NCBI GenBank assembly: GCA_017438745.1
Contig: JAFRUS010000040.1
Span: 1 to 64,000, forward strand
Direction of reading: 5' to 3'
DNA from: Oscillospiraceae bacterium
GTDB taxonomy: Bacteria > Bacillota > Clostridia > Oscillospirales > Ruminococcaceae
Length of the DNA stretch: 64,000 nt
The notes under the pieces are model-generated. The model was not told the DNA's origin and made no database searches. It saw only the letters and a program-made list of their open reading frames with translations. Made by a program: the position numbers and the translations under genes. Below are positions 37,743 to 46,285 of the stretch, piece by piece; position 1 is the stretch's first letter; the number at the start of each line of letters is the position of its first letter.

Positions 37743-38192
37743 TCAGATACCCGGAAAATTACATTTGGCTTTCAGACTCATAAATTTCGGATTGGTTCCA
37801 TTCTTTACGATCTGTTTTATTGAATCAACACTGTATGGTATCTGCGACAGGTTCTCTCTGGTTACTAAAACATAGTAGTTGTCAGTGTTCTGAATAGCTT
37901 TTGCAAATACATGTGATGTCAGAAAGCTGGTGCTCTCTTCGACGAAAACGACGCTCCTGTGAGTATTTTCAAGCACAGTCTCCCAGCTGTTTCCTTCCAG
38001 TACTATGCACGGATGATCGCATTTCAGTGTAACTCCGCTTGCTTTGCCTTCCCAGGAGAACATTCTTACCATATTTATAAGCTTTGTTTTTCCGGTACCG
38101 CTGTCACCGGTTATAATGGTGATATTCCTTTCAAGATCAAGCTTAAAAGTGATGTGTCTGTTTTTTACAGTCAGAGATACTTTACCCTTCAT
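37743..38192 (-). CDS. P-loop ATP-binding protein paired with DUF4869, possibly truncated
   Basis: A 149-residue protein with Walker A GDSGTGKTK (residues ~29-37) and Walker B-like SVVFVEE (~82-88). It matches the N-terminal part of a Clostridial family of unclear function whose members, as I remember them, are longer. This copy may therefore have lost about 80-100 C-terminal residues. The second ATG (38190-38192) is preferred because GAGAGGT is too close to the first at 38198. It overlaps the end of the DUF4869 gene, indicating translational coupling. Cellular role unknown. Confidence 0.65.
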   Translation of the reverse strand: MKGKVSLTVKNRHITFKLDLERNITIITGDSGTGKTKLINMVRMFSWEGKASGVTLKCDHPCIVLEGNSWETVLENTHRSVVFVEESTSFLTSHVFAKAIQNTDNYYVLVTRENLSQIPYSVDSIKQIVKNGTNPKFMSLKAKCNFPGI

Positions 38193-38643
38193 TATCATTA
38201 CCTCTCAGATAGTGATGGGAAAGCATGAGCAGTTCAACAGGGTCTGTAATAACTTTCCGTTTGCCTTCATTTATGACTTTTACAGCGAAATCATTTCCAA
38301 AATCCATGAAATGATGGAGCGTTACTTTGATATCACGTGTTTCAGCAAGTTCAAGAATGTATTTGGCACAGTTGTCACCGCAGTTGGATATATTGAAAAT
38401 TTTATTCGGAAGATTTTTTATCAGAAGAAGGGTTTTTACGCCGGCTGAAAGTTCGGTAGATCCGAAAGTTCCGAAGATATCATTTTTTATTACATCAGGT
38501 GCGATTACTTCCGAGTCATCGATATCACGGATGATCTTACGAGCAAAATCGTCCATTATCCATTCCTTGTCGTATTGATTTGCGTAATACATAGCTGTGT
38601 TGTATATCTCATCCGGATGCTTTCCGAAATATATTTTCAGCAT
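38182..38643 (-). CDS. DUF4869-type protein
   Basis: A 153-residue soluble protein starting MLKIYFG. It has the acidic segment DIDDSEVIAPDVI, a GVKTLLLI strand, and the conserved-looking NCGDNCAKYILELA (near residue 88) that I associate with DUF4869. GGAGGAAG precedes the ATG. Its end overlaps the P-loop gene, so the two form a two-gene unit on the minus strand. No function is known to me. Base composition is close to that of the accessory region. Confidence 0.65.
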   Translation of the reverse strand: MLKIYFGKHPDEIYNTAMYYANQYDKEWIMDDFARKIIRDIDDSEVIAPDVIKNDIFGTFGSTELSAGVKTLLLIKNLPNKIFNISNCGDNCAKYILELAETRDIKVTLHHFMDFGNDFAVKVINEGKRKVITDPVELLMLSHHYLRGNDNEG

Positions 38644-38726
38644 AGATCTTCCTCCGTTCAGAATAACTTAACATTCAATATAAGTTTATCACATATACGC
38701 ATAAATTGCAAACAGAGCACATATTA

Positions 38727-38845
38727 ATCAGAATCCATATGTAACTGTATTTGTATCAAAGTTGATCGTTATATATAATTTTGAATCCTCATACTGTAAA
38801 GGGACGAAACTGTTTACTACCGATAACTGAAGTGATAAAAATGGA
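38727..38845 (-). pseudogene. Internally deleted remnant of the membrane protein gene at 34169
   Basis: The first ~45 bases (including the TCA stop) match 34169-34213 with about four differences. The next ~70 bases match 34607-34675 more loosely. The ~393 bp that separate these parts in the intact gene are missing. The predicted end TVTYGF mirrors TVTYGA in the intact copy. Nothing else is recognisable in the 38644-38985 gap. Confidence 0.7.
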
Positions 38846-38985
38846 TAAAGAGCTTCTGCCTGTTTATTGCGCATCACCTAATCAGCTATTGAATAATCCT
38901 CAAAAAAGTGATATAGTATAAATATTATTGACCGACTTTAAGAAAAAATTTCATATATTATTTGTGAACCAGGGAGATGAAATAA

Positions 38986-40242
38986 ATGAATTATATCAGA
39001 TCTTCTTCTGACAGCTCAGTAAAGGCTGTTCGTAGAAAAACTCTTACTGCGATCATTATGGCTGTGATGACTTCGTTATCTGCTTTCAGTTTCCACGGAT
39101 GCAGTATGGATGAGAATAAAACAGCAGAAGAAAGCAGCGTTTCAACAGCTGTCACGGAAACATCAGCAGCACAGTCTTTGACTGTATGCAGTACATCGGA
39201 GACCAGACCGGATAATACATCTGCTCTGACAACGCTGGTGACATCTGAAAATACTTCGGCAGTAACTACCTCACCGGTGACATCATCTGTTAAAGTGACA
39301 ACAGAATTTGATAACGGATATGACGGACCGGATCCGTTTCGGTATCTTTATAAGAATTATGATTCCTATTACTCAAGTTTTAGCAGTAATTATGATCCGG
39401 ATACAGATATATCGTTACGATATGATGAACATAATGAGAAGCATGATATAAGCTTAATGCTTGATGCACAGCGTAAAAAAATCCTTTATCGAAATTTTGG
39501 CATAGGGTACGATTCTGAAAAAAAATGTTATAATACCAGATGGCAGAAATGTGATATTCCTGATGACAAAGATGAGTTATTCACTCTTACAGTTTATGAA
39601 AACGGTACTGAAGTTCAGAAGATAAAAGTCCTTGAACATGATACTGGAAAAGAAGAATATGGGAAGCAGGAATATGTTCAGTATATGGTGTTTACAGAAT
39701 CTGACGGTTCTGAGATGTGTGTAACGAGAAATATATCTCTTTCTGAGGACCGCATCAAAGGAATCAGCGAATTTTATTATTATGTTGACCCTTCATGGGA
39801 CGGAAATAAATTAAGCGATTCATATAAGGATCTTTTTCCGGCACAAAGCATTAAGTTCAGTTTTATGAGATCTGGATACATTGTTTTCAGGTCCGGAGAA
39901 TATCGTCTTGAATCTTCAGAAAAAAGAGGAAATATTTTTCAGGCTGAAATATCTGAACCTCAGCTTTTGAGTGACAGTGAAACAGATATTTTAAACAATT
40001 ACTTTACATCTCACGATCTTGTCGAAGTAAATACTGATATTGTAAAGCTTTTCAGTCAGGATATGAAATTCTGCATTTATGTACCGGATAAAGAGAAACT
40101 TGTTATTTCTTTCTACAGGAACAGAAAACTTGTAAATTTTGCTGATGAAATGACCGAGCATGTTTACATGCTTGCTGATGCGGAACAGCTTGATGCGTTG
40201 TATGATATAGCTTCGCAGTATGAGAGCGTCATATCTGACTGA
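38986..40242 (+). CDS. Lipoprotein of unknown function (tandem paralogue 1)
   Basis: A 418-residue secreted lipoprotein. A basic N-terminus is followed by a hydrophobic helix ending in HGC (Cys near residue 39), then a long Ser/Thr linker (~45-105) and a globular part. The globular part shares order and phrases with the next gene, such as DDKDELFTLTVYENG...QKIKVL, YYVDPSWDG, and a closing HVYMLADAEQLDALYD. No enzymatic motif is visible. The ribosome site GGGAGATG precedes the ATG. It forms a two-gene unit with the paralogue 14 bp downstream. Confidence 0.75.
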   Translation: MNYIRSSSDSSVKAVRRKTLTAIIMAVMTSLSAFSFHGCSMDENKTAEESSVSTAVTETSAAQSLTVCSTSETRPDNTSALTTLVTSENTSAVTTSPVTSSVKVTTEFDNGYDGPDPFRYLYKNYDSYYSSFSSNYDPDTDISLRYDEHNEKHDISLMLDAQRKKILYRNFGIGYDSEKKCYNTRWQKCDIPDDKDELFTLTVYENGTEVQKIKVLEHDTGKEEYGKQEYVQYMVFTESDGSEMCVTRNISLSEDRIKGISEFYYYVDPSWDGNKLSDSYKDLFPAQSIKFSFMRSGYIVFRSGEYRLESSEKRGNIFQAEISEPQLLSDSETDILNNYFTSHDLVEVNTDIVKLFSQDMKFCIYVPDKEKLVISFYRNRKLVNFADEMTEHVYMLADAEQLDALYDIASQYESVISD

Positions 40243-40256
40243 ACGGAGGTGATACA

Positions 40257-41498
40257 GTGAAAAAATATGTAAGTACAAACTCAGACAGAACTGAAAGAAT
40301 AAAACGTGGTTCTTTATCATCATTTTCTTGTTTGTTTGCAGTTCTTATTACAGCAACTGCAGTGTTCAGTCTTCATGGATGCAGCACTGGAAAAACTGAC
40401 GGGGATCCTTTAACAGAAATATCAGATACAGAATCCGCTGCAGTTTCAGAATCAACGGAGGCTGAGACATCAGTCTCCGCTTCGACAGAATTTGAACCGA
40501 CAGGAACAGCGACATCCTGTACCTCTTTAACTTCATCAGTTTCATCGTCTCAGGAAGGATCTGTATTCGTAACAAATGTATCTGATATTCCGGTCAGTTA
40601 TTCAGTAAATACGGAAGCGACAACGGAAGTTACTGCAGATTTCAGCAGTATAAGAAAATATGCACTGAATGATAAATATACATTTACGTATGAAGAGCAT
40701 TCAAAACGAATTGATGCTGTATTTGATTTTGATGACATACTTAAAGAAGAATTTATTGAATGTGTGAAATCAGAGACAGAAGGTAAGCATTATTATCTGT
40801 ATGAAGGTGACATACCTGATGAGTACAGGATCCTTTATACTGTGACCATAAATGATCATAATGAACTTCAGAAGATCACAGTGGCAGATTATGAAGTGCT
40901 GGATAATTCATACTTGAAAGAGTACTGCTGTATAATAATCAGTGAGCCTGGAAAAGAAGATAAATGTTTACGGTCATCAGTTATTTCCAATTGCTTCGAA
41001 GACTTTGTGTATAAAGTTGATCCAAGAGATCAGTTCAGAACATCAAAAGAAGATTTTGATATGATTACAGATGAAAGCAAATTTGAATGCGATGACAGAC
41101 TGCGTTTTTATGATTATTCTCTTACCGGAAGAGATTATTTTGGAGATGTATCATATGAAGAATTAAGCGATGAGCTTAAGGAGATCATATATAATTATTT
41201 AAATACTCATGAACTGCGTTCGATGTCGCATGGATACGGACAGGAGCTTGATACAGATTATGAATGCAGAGCATTTTCACTGTATTTTTCTCCGCTTGAA
41301 AAGCAATCTTCTCCTGGCGGCGGAAGATGGCTGACATTTCTGAAAAACAGAAAATTCATTGCCATCGGCAACAACATGGCCGGTTCATCCTCAACGATGT
41401 ATGTTGTGGAAGATGCGGATGAACTTAAGCCGCTTTATGATTTTTATGAAAAACATCTGAGAGAAGTGGAGTATATCGGTCTTTCGAGTGCAGACTGA
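40257..41498 (+). CDS. Lipoprotein of unknown function (tandem paralogue 2)
   Basis: A 413-residue lipoprotein with a GTG start just after a strong GGAGGTGAT site. The lipobox region is SLHGC (Cys near 42), followed by a Ser/Thr/Glu linker. Its globular domain is parallel to the preceding protein: TVTINDHNELQKITVADYE, YKVDPRDQFR, and a final MYVVEDADELKPLYDFYEKH. Overall identity looks low, so the duplication is old. No function can be assigned. Confidence 0.75.
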   Translation: MKKYVSTNSDRTERIKRGSLSSFSCLFAVLITATAVFSLHGCSTGKTDGDPLTEISDTESAAVSESTEAETSVSASTEFEPTGTATSCTSLTSSVSSSQEGSVFVTNVSDIPVSYSVNTEATTEVTADFSSIRKYALNDKYTFTYEEHSKRIDAVFDFDDILKEEFIECVKSETEGKHYYLYEGDIPDEYRILYTVTINDHNELQKITVADYEVLDNSYLKEYCCIIISEPGKEDKCLRSSVISNCFEDFVYKVDPRDQFRTSKEDFDMITDESKFECDDRLRFYDYSLTGRDYFGDVSYEELSDELKEIIYNYLNTHELRSMSHGYGQELDTDYECRAFSLYFSPLEKQSSPGGGRWLTFLKNRKFIAIGNNMAGSSSTMYVVEDADELKPLYDFYEKHLREVEYIGLSSAD

Positions 41499-41533
41499 TC
41501 AGAACTAGACAATATCATGGTGCTTCCGGTGTA

Positions 41534-42841
41534 ATGTTAAATGCGGCAGCTGTTCACCATAAGAAATATGCATATTTTATCTGGGGTATAGATGATGTAA
41601 CACATGAAATAACAGGCACGACCTTTAATCAGTACAGTGATCATCACAAAGAGCCGTATCAGAATTATCTGGCAAGAAATCTCTCACCGAGCATCAATTT
41701 TAAATTTGAAGAAGCTGATATTGATGGTAAAAGAGTGGTTGTACTTATTATTCCGGCTGCTGAAGAAGTGCCGACTTCTTTTAGAGATAAAAGATATCTT
41801 CGTATCGGATCATCTAAGTGTAATCTGAAAGATTATCCTAAACGTGAAATTGAACTTTTCAAGATTCTTGACGGCAGAACAGAAACTATTGAAAACAAGC
41901 CTGCAAAATATCAGGATCTTACCTTTAATAAGCTGTTCGGATATTACGGTTCAAAGGGGATAACGCTGAACGAAAAAACTTTCGTTAAAAACCTTGGGCT
42001 TATGACTGAAGACGGGAAGTATAATATTCTTGCACAGCTTTTATCAGATGATTCACATTTTCCAGTGAGAGTATCTATTTTTACAGGGAAGAATAAGGCT
42101 TCAGATCTTTTTGCTGTTCGTGAATTCGGGTACAACTGCCTTCTGTATACGCTCGACGATCTGCTTCGTTATGGGGATGTACTGAATATCAGGCAGGCTG
42201 ATGAGCGAAATAGAATAGTTGAAAGAAAAGAAGTTCTTCTTTTTGATAGTGATGCATTCCGTGAAGCTATGATAAATGCTGTTCTTCACAATAAGTGGGT
42301 AGATGGCAATGAACCGATGATTTCAGTTTTTTCAGACAGAATAGAGATTCTATCACGCGGAACGCTTGCACCGATGCAGACTATGGAAGGATTTTTTATA
42401 GGTGAATCGGTTCCGGTAAATGAAAAGTTATCTGAAATTTTCCTTCAGTTGCATATAAGTGAGAAGTCCGGTCGTGGCGTACCGAAGATCATTGATAAAT
42501 ACAGTAGGGATATCTTTACTTTCAGAGAGAATTCGATAGTAGTAACGATACCTTTTGAATGGATCAACTCAGTTGAGGAGAAAAACAATTACATCGAAGA
42601 CAAAACTGAAGTACCCAAAGAAAAGACTGATATAAAATCTGATGCAATTCAGAAATTAAATGCAAGACATGAACGAATTATGCTGGAAATGAAAAATAAT
42701 CCGGATATAACTATTGCTGAATTAAGCAGAATAATGAATATTAGCTCTACAGCAATTTCTAATTGTATATCTGAATTGAAAAAAGAAGGAAAAATAGAGA
42801 GAACAGGATCCTTAAAAGCGGGACATTGGATATTAAAATAG
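41534..42841 (+). pseudogene. Schlafen/AlbA_2-domain putative regulator, 5'-truncated
   Basis: A 435-codon frame matching ATP-binding AlbA_2 (Schlafen-like) regulators. It starts inside the first domain at NAAAVHHKKYAYFIWGIDD, without the roughly 45 leading residues (E..EFK region) and without a ribosome binding site. Still visible are YLRIGSSKCNL, the GHKL-like FREAMINAVLHNKW, RGTLAPMQ and SGRGVPKIID segments, and a C-terminal winged helix (ITIAELSRIMNISSTAISNCI). A hairpin remnant GGTGC-TTCC-GGTG sits at the broken 5' end. It is probably not expressed, though a non-standard start cannot be excluded. Confidence 0.65.
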
Positions 42842-42866
42842 TAATTATTTATCAGATCAGTCGAAT

Positions 42867-43183
42867 TCCAAATGACAACAAATGATAACAAATGATAGTA
42901 AACAAGTGTAATAATGGCAAATGAAAATGAGCGTGAAAAGGCTCAAAACTCGTATTTACGAGGGATATCTTTGAACTATAAGAAGTAATATTTAATTAAA
43001 TCAGCCACTTTCCAAATGATAACAAATGATAACAAATGATAACAAATGATAGTAAACCAAATTCTGCAAGTCCGCTGTAAGAAAATAAAATAGGCTTAAA
43101 TCCCGTACTTTCGAGGTTTATCTTTTTATTTTATGAATACATTCTACAATAGATTATAGAATTCCAAATGATGGCGAATGACG
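42867..43183. repeat. ~150-bp direct repeat with 10-bp iterons
   Basis: Iteron blocks of the decamer CAAATGATAA (with variants) lie at 42867-42904 (three copies), 43011-43058 (four copies) and 43162-43183 (degenerate). Between them a second motif, AGGCT.AAA.C.CGTA.TT.CGAGG..TATCTTT, occurs at 42939-42972 and 43092-43125. The units are offset by 143 or 153 bp, the difference being one decamer. This fills much of the 42842-43510 gap; no gene is seen there. Confidence 0.75.
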
Positions 43184-43296
43184 GTGTGGTGCTTGCTGAT
43201 TAAAAAAGTTGGTTAAACGCTTACATTTTTAGATAATATATTTAACTGTATGTAAAAACCAATATTGCAAAGTTAGATTGAGGTTGAGGATAAAAG

Positions 43297-43347
43297 TTGG
43301 GTATAAATAATTAGGTTGGGTTTAATGTTGGGTATAAAGTTGGGTAA
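43297..43347. repeat. Short GTTGGGTATAAA direct repeats
   Basis: Three to four imperfect copies of GTTGGGT(A/T)TAA lie just before the hairpin at 43348. Likely low-complexity decay; no function seen. Confidence 0.45.
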
Positions 43348-43382
43348 AAAAGGTGCACATCCATTCCGGATATGTACCTTTT
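43348..43382. terminator. GGTGCACATCC hairpin, upstream copy
   Basis: AAAAGGTGCACATCC / GGATATGTACCTTTT with A and T flanks. A near-identical hairpin ends the ECF operon at 45365-45400. Confidence 0.65.
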
Positions 43383-43510
43383 ACTTATGATTTGACAGTA
43401 ACCGAAAAAAATTAAAAAAACCGTGTAACCTTTTTGAATACTTCGGGTCTGTATAGATGAAGAGGAAATCATCCGGATGAAGAATCAAAAATGAAAGAAG
43501 GGGAAAGAGT

Positions 43511-44068
43511 ATGGAAGATGAAGCTATAATCAGATTATATCAGAACCGTTCGGAAGCCGCTATTGCGGAAACTGAACTTAAATACGGCAGCTACTGCCGA
43601 AAGATCGCAGACGGAATACTCGGAGACAGGGGTGAGGTTGAGGAGTGCATGAACGATCTGTTCATGAGCCTCTGGAATTCGATACCTCCTGTAGTACCGA
43701 GAATTTTCAGAGCTTTTGCGGCAAAGATAACAAGAAATCTTGCGCTTAAAATGTATGAAAAGAAGAAAACTCTTAAAAGGGATCACAGTCAGGTAGGCCA
43801 GACTATCGAGGAACTTGCGGAGTGTATTGCTTCCGGTGAAAATACTCAGACACATATAGAGCATAAGGAAGTCATCGCCGCACTTAATGAATTTCTCGGA
43901 ACACTTGATGAAAAAAAATGCCGTCTCTTCATGCAGAGATATTTCTACATGAAACCGATCAAAGATATCGCAGAGGAAAACGGTATTTCCGCAGGTTCGC
44001 TCAAAACTCTTCTCTGCAGAACAAGAGCTGACCTCAGAAAATTCATCGAAGAAAGAGATCTGTACTGA
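43511..44068 (+). CDS. ECF-type RNA polymerase sigma factor
   Basis: A 185-residue sigma-70-family factor with region 2 (residues ~10-85, ECMNDLFMSLWNSIP) and region 4 (~125-180). Region 4 has the helix-turn-helix PIKDIAEENGISAGSLKTLLCRTRADLRKF. It lacks region 3, as ECF factors do. The next gene, 21 bp downstream, encodes a single-pass membrane protein with a short cytoplasmic part, the expected anti-sigma partner. Target promoters are not evident within the window. Confidence 0.9.
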   Translation: MEDEAIIRLYQNRSEAAIAETELKYGSYCRKIADGILGDRGEVEECMNDLFMSLWNSIPPVVPRIFRAFAAKITRNLALKMYEKKKTLKRDHSQVGQTIEELAECIASGENTQTHIEHKEVIAALNEFLGTLDEKKCRLFMQRYFYMKPIKDIAEENGISAGSLKTLLCRTRADLRKFIEERDLY

Positions 44069-44089
44069 TCAGTGAACGGAGGAAAGAAT

Positions 44090-45343
44090 ATGAATAAAGA
44101 TAAAGAGAACATGGAAAGAAAAAATACAGATATAGAAACAGCTGCACAGCTTCTCCGCGACTTCGGGGAAGTTGATGAAAGTTTCATTGAAAAAGCGGCA
44201 GATACAGATATTGCAGTAACAACAGGAGGAAGAAGAATTTCCTGGGTAGGTGTATTTGCAGCAGCTGCTGCGGTTTTCATTGGTGTGATGGTAGTTAAAA
44301 ATATTCCTGAAAAAAGCAGTGATCCGTTTACACCTGCTCTGACAGATATTTCAGTTACAGAACCGGCAGTTTCTGAAGCGGACGGCTCCGTTACAGATGT
44401 TTCATCAGACAAACAGAAGGCTCCTGTCGTTACAGTTATTGAAACTGTGATATCTGAGATGCCGGGTGCTTCAGAAAAAGCAAATGTGTCGGAAACTTCT
44501 GCGGAAGATAAAAAGGTATCAGAAGATGTTTCAGCATCTGTAACTGAAGCGGTTAGTGAGAAGAATGAGAATACTGATTCGACAGCATATCCGTATCCGG
44601 AAGATATTAAAGCGGATCATGCCAAGGTAACAAAGAACAGTGACGGAACGCTGCGTGTAACTCTTGACAATGGCAGATTTGCCATTACACTTCCATCCTA
44701 CTGGGAAGGACATTTTGTTATAACTGAAAATATGTTCTGCTCAAAGATATCATATAATAACAGCCATAGTGGAAAACTGTTTTCATATCAGATCAGGAAT
44801 TTTTCAAATGAGGAAGAGCTTTTAGGCGCCGAATTTCGTAATATACCTGAATGGGCTTCGCTGCGCGGAGCATCCGGAGACAGATACCTGCAGACTATCA
44901 GAGTTTCTGATGTACAGTATAATGAAGAAGATGAATCAGAAAGTGCAGAGTACAGAAGCCTGGAAAATGATGATATGTTCAGAGCTCTGAGCAATACAGA
45001 GAGCTTATCTGAAGAGTCCGGCAGGATGGAAAAGATCATGCATTTACCTGACAGTGAATATTTCAAGGCTCATATTGAACGTCCTTATAACTATCAGACC
45101 GAGGAACAGCGTGCAGGCGAAGCAATAAACTATACTTCATATGACGACGATTATGTTCTTAACGGTGCGTCAAAAGAAGGCAATGAGTACTGGCCTCTGG
45201 AAGAAGGCTGGAATGTAACTGTTAAGAGAGCAGTTCAGAATGAAGACGGATTGTTCTACGATTGCTATGATTCAGAAGACGGTGATCACTATAAATGGGT
45301 ACCAGCCAAAGATATAATGTTTGATCTTGCGTCCGGACACTGA
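44090..45343 (+). CDS. Putative membrane anti-sigma factor with extracytoplasmic domain
   Basis: A 417-residue protein with about 60 acidic cytoplasmic residues (TAAQLLRDFGEVDESFIEKA), one membrane helix (WVGVFAAAAAVFIGVMVV), a Ser/Glu/Val-rich linker and an extracellular domain of ~240 residues. The anti-sigma role rests on position after an ECF gene; no HxxxCxxC zinc motif is present, so the cytoplasmic part differs from ZAS domains. The ATG at 44090 follows GGAGG; an in-frame GTG at 44072 is rejected. The extracellular part presumably senses an unknown envelope or substrate signal. Confidence 0.78.
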   Translation: MNKDKENMERKNTDIETAAQLLRDFGEVDESFIEKAADTDIAVTTGGRRISWVGVFAAAAAVFIGVMVVKNIPEKSSDPFTPALTDISVTEPAVSEADGSVTDVSSDKQKAPVVTVIETVISEMPGASEKANVSETSAEDKKVSEDVSASVTEAVSEKNENTDSTAYPYPEDIKADHAKVTKNSDGTLRVTLDNGRFAITLPSYWEGHFVITENMFCSKISYNNSHSGKLFSYQIRNFSNEEELLGAEFRNIPEWASLRGASGDRYLQTIRVSDVQYNEEDESESAEYRSLENDDMFRALSNTESLSEESGRMEKIMHLPDSEYFKAHIERPYNYQTEEQRAGEAINYTSYDDDYVLNGASKEGNEYWPLEEGWNVTVKRAVQNEDGLFYDCYDSEDGDHYKWVPAKDIMFDLASGH

Positions 45344-45364
45344 TAACAAGTAAAGTCAGTATAA

Positions 45365-45400
45365 AAAAGGTGCACATCCATTTCCGGATATGCACCTTTT
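45365..45400. terminator. Terminator of the ECF operon
   Basis: AAAAGGTGCACATCC / GGATATGCACCTTTT stem between convergent genes; usable in both directions. Confidence 0.82.
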
Positions 45401-45422
45401 ATGTTTGTGGTTGGTTATGACT

Positions 45423-46202
45423 TCACTTATTCATCTTCTTTCTGTACTCCGAAGGCGTACAGCCGTTCATCTTTTTGAACTGCCTCATAAAATGCACATC
45501 GCTTTCATATCCGCATTTTGCGGCGATGGATGATACGGTGTCATTTGTGGATGACAGCAGATCGCAGGCGTGTTTTATTTTGCATTCTATAACGTCGTTG
45601 ATACAGGTGATGCCGAAGGTCTGACGGTAGAGGAGCTGGAAGTAGGAGCGGCTCAGATTTACCTGACTGCAGATGGAATCGACTGTCCATTTTTCGCCGG
45701 GACGGCTGTGGATGTTTTTTCGTATTTCAAGAAGCTTGTCGTAGTAAGGCGGTTTCTGCAGAAGATCCTCGGTTTTTATCTCGTTGCCGAGAACCGTAAA
45801 AAGCGAGGATGTGTAATGCTCCAGAAGCTCCTGCTTGTGATTGCCGAGATTGTAGTATTCGTTTAAGATTATGTTTAACAGCGAATCCGTCTTGCTGCAG
45901 GCGGAAAGGCGGTAAAGCGTGTTGGTGTTGATATGATATGGTACAGCGGTATCGGAGCGGCTGTCGCATTTTATTATTATCCTGTCGTAGATGAGTACCT
46001 CACCGGTCGCGTAAATGCTGTATTCTGTCTTTTCATTTATAATGATAAATGACATCCTGAATTTCTGCGTGAAGTTTTCGCCGAAGCGGAATACAGCAGG
46101 AGATTTCAGAATATACAGTGCGATAGTGTTTTCCGGCGTCTGATATGAATGCCGGTAGAACTCGTCCTGATGGCAGTTGAAGTTGATATCTGTAATAGTC
46201 AT
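45423..46202 (-). CDS. AraC-family transcriptional regulator
   Basis: A 259-residue regulator. The N-terminal ~150 residues should form a cupin-type ligand domain. The C-terminal 100 contain the two AraC helix-turn-helix motifs (VDSICSQVNLSRSYFQLLYRQTFG and VSSIAAKCGYESDVHFMRQFKKMNGCTPSEYRKK). It is the last gene of the minus-strand sugar operon, 83 bp after the second permease, with a hairpin in between. It probably controls that operon in response to a pectin-derived sugar; the ligand is inference. Confidence 0.9.
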   Translation of the reverse strand: MTITDINFNCHQDEFYRHSYQTPENTIALYILKSPAVFRFGENFTQKFRMSFIIINEKTEYSIYATGEVLIYDRIIIKCDSRSDTAVPYHINTNTLYRLSACSKTDSLLNIILNEYYNLGNHKQELLEHYTSSLFTVLGNEIKTEDLLQKPPYYDKLLEIRKNIHSRPGEKWTVDSICSQVNLSRSYFQLLYRQTFGITCINDVIECKIKHACDLLSSTNDTVSSIAAKCGYESDVHFMRQFKKMNGCTPSEYRKKMNK

Positions 46203-46222
46203 TGTTTTTATTCCTTTGATTT

Positions 46223-46256
46223 CAGCCGGTACTCATTAAGTGGAGAGTACCGGCTG
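46223..46256. other. Hairpin between permease and AraC gene
   Basis: CAGCCGGTACTC / GAGTACCGGCTG, a perfect 12-bp stem without a T run on the minus strand. It is more likely an mRNA end-stabilising or partial-termination structure that lowers expression of the regulator. Confidence 0.55.
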
Positions 46257-46285
46257 ATTTGTTGTATGAAGCTGATATGGTTCTG

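Noticed and set aside
42867..43058. CRISPR array
   Set aside because: The decamers are contiguous without spacers and no cas gene is nearby; they are iteron-like tandem repeats.
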